From positions 1 to 5,111 of the forward strand of contig JAEZIV010000458.1 in NCBI GenBank assembly GCA_023436515.1: a DNA stretch of 5,111 bases, in the 5' to 3' direction. Positions within the stretch are counted from its first letter, which is position 1. The number at the start of each line of letters is the position of its first letter. Below are positions 4,531 to 5,111 of this stretch, in pieces. The DNA is from Bacillota bacterium. GTDB lineage: Bacteria; Bacillota; Clostridia; Acetivibrionales; DSM-1351. The translations under genes were made by a program, and so were the position numbers. The notes below the pieces were generated by a model. The model did not search any database and was not told the DNA's origin. It saw only the letters and a list, made by a program, of their open reading frames with translations.

Positions 4531-5111
4531 TTATACATTAAACCTGAACAGTGTAACATCCCCATCCTGCATTACATACTCCTTACCTTCCGATCTGACC
4601 AGACCCTTTTCTTTTGCTGCAGTATAGGTACCGCAGGCCATAAGATCGTTGTAGGCGACTATTTCAGCCCTGATGAAACCTCGTTCAAAATCGCTGTGAA
4701 TTTTACCTGCAGCCTGTGGAGCCTTTGTACCCCTGATAATTGTCCAGGCTCTGACCTCCTGTGGCCCTGCTGTAAGATAACTTATCAGCCCAAGTATTTT
4801 GTAGCTGGCTTTAATAAGCTTGTCCAGACCGGATTCATCCAGTCCCATGGCTTCAAGGAAATCGGCCTTTTCATCATCAGCCAACTGAGCAATTTCCTCC
4901 TCAACCTTTGCGCAGATAATCATAACCTCGGAGCCTTCACTTTCAGCCAGCTCCTTGAGTTCAGCCAAAAATCTATTGTCTTCCAGGGAAGACAGATCAT
5001 TTTCGGATACATTTGCTGCATACAAAACCGGTTTTAGAGTTATAAGGAAAATCTGGTCAACTATTTGCTGCTGCTCACTGTCAAAGGTCATAGATCTCGC
5101 AGGCTTACCAC
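4531..5111 (-). CDS. ychF: Ribosome-binding ATPase YchF, C-terminal half (5' end outside window)
   Basis: YchF (OLA1 in eukaryotes) is an Obg-family P-loop protein that prefers ATP to GTP and associates with ribosomes. The frame is open through the right edge, so the ATG at 5091 is internal and the G1-G3 motifs are not in view. The visible 192 codons begin GKPARSM and include LKPVLYAANVSE, whose NVSE (33-36) is the family's changed G4 motif (NxxE instead of NKxD) that explains ATP preference; ICAKVEEE (65-72) is the G5 region. The C-terminal TGS domain follows (about 107 to the end): TAGPQEVRAWTI, APQAAG, IHSDFERGFIRAE, EGKEYVMQDGDV, FRFNV, all characteristic of YchF. The full protein is usually about 365 residues, so roughly half is shown. 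It converges on cheW. Confidence 0.97.
   Translation of the reverse strand, partial: GKPARSMTFDSEQQQIVDQIFLITLKPVLYAANVSENDLSSLEDNRFLAELKELAESEGSEVMIICAKVEEEIAQLADDEKADFLEAMGLDESGLDKLIKASYKILGLISYLTAGPQEVRAWTIIRGTKAPQAAGKIHSDFERGFIRAEIVAYNDLMACGTYTAAKEKGLVRSEGKEYVMQDGDVTLFRFNV

Noticed and set aside
4696..5037. 113-codon plus-strand open frame opposite ychF
   Set aside because: It is antisense to the unmistakable YchF C-terminal half and its translation resembles no family I know.

Overview
This window looks like an ordinary chromosomal stretch of a low-GC Gram-positive bacterium, most likely a member of the Clostridia. The reasons are the A+T-rich intergenic DNA, strong purine-rich ribosome-binding sites, a YnzC/DUF896 protein, and an ABC exporter half of the type common in clostridia. 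The genus cannot be fixed from sequence reading alone; a Ruminiclostridium-like organism is a guess.

Layout, left to right: (1) the 3' part of an ABC exporter ATPase (+, cut by the left edge). (2) A 265-residue, mostly helical protein (+) with a J-domain-like segment carrying HPE instead of HPD. (3) A convergent gap with a long imperfect hairpin (1619-1671). (4) A small, probably membrane-anchored protein with a degenerate Mrr-type restriction-endonuclease fold (-), with a perfect 10-bp inverted repeat upstream. (5) An RlmI-type rRNA methyltransferase (-). (6) A DUF896 protein (-), separated from the methyltransferase start by a single base. (7) A divergent intergenic region with a near-repeat. 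(8) A stand-alone cheW (+) closed by a clear intrinsic terminator. (9) A second hairpin (4456-4498). (10) The C-terminal half of the ATPase YchF (-, cut by the right edge).

Functionally this is a mixture of housekeeping and signalling genes rather than one system. DUF896 and the methyltransferase form a two-gene operon tied to translation. YchF is also ribosome-associated. CheW would couple a receptor to a CheA kinase encoded elsewhere. The exporter ATPase and the J-like protein lie in the same direction about 100 bases apart, with no clear terminator between them.

No CRISPR array, tRNA, rRNA, insertion sequence or phage gene was recognised, and no gene-free stretch exceeds 300 bases. The strongest leads for something undescribed are the two hairpins, whose non-Watson-Crick positions become mostly or wholly G-U pairs on the minus strand, and the degenerate Mrr-like membrane protein with its upstream palindrome. 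No clearly novel multi-gene system is visible.
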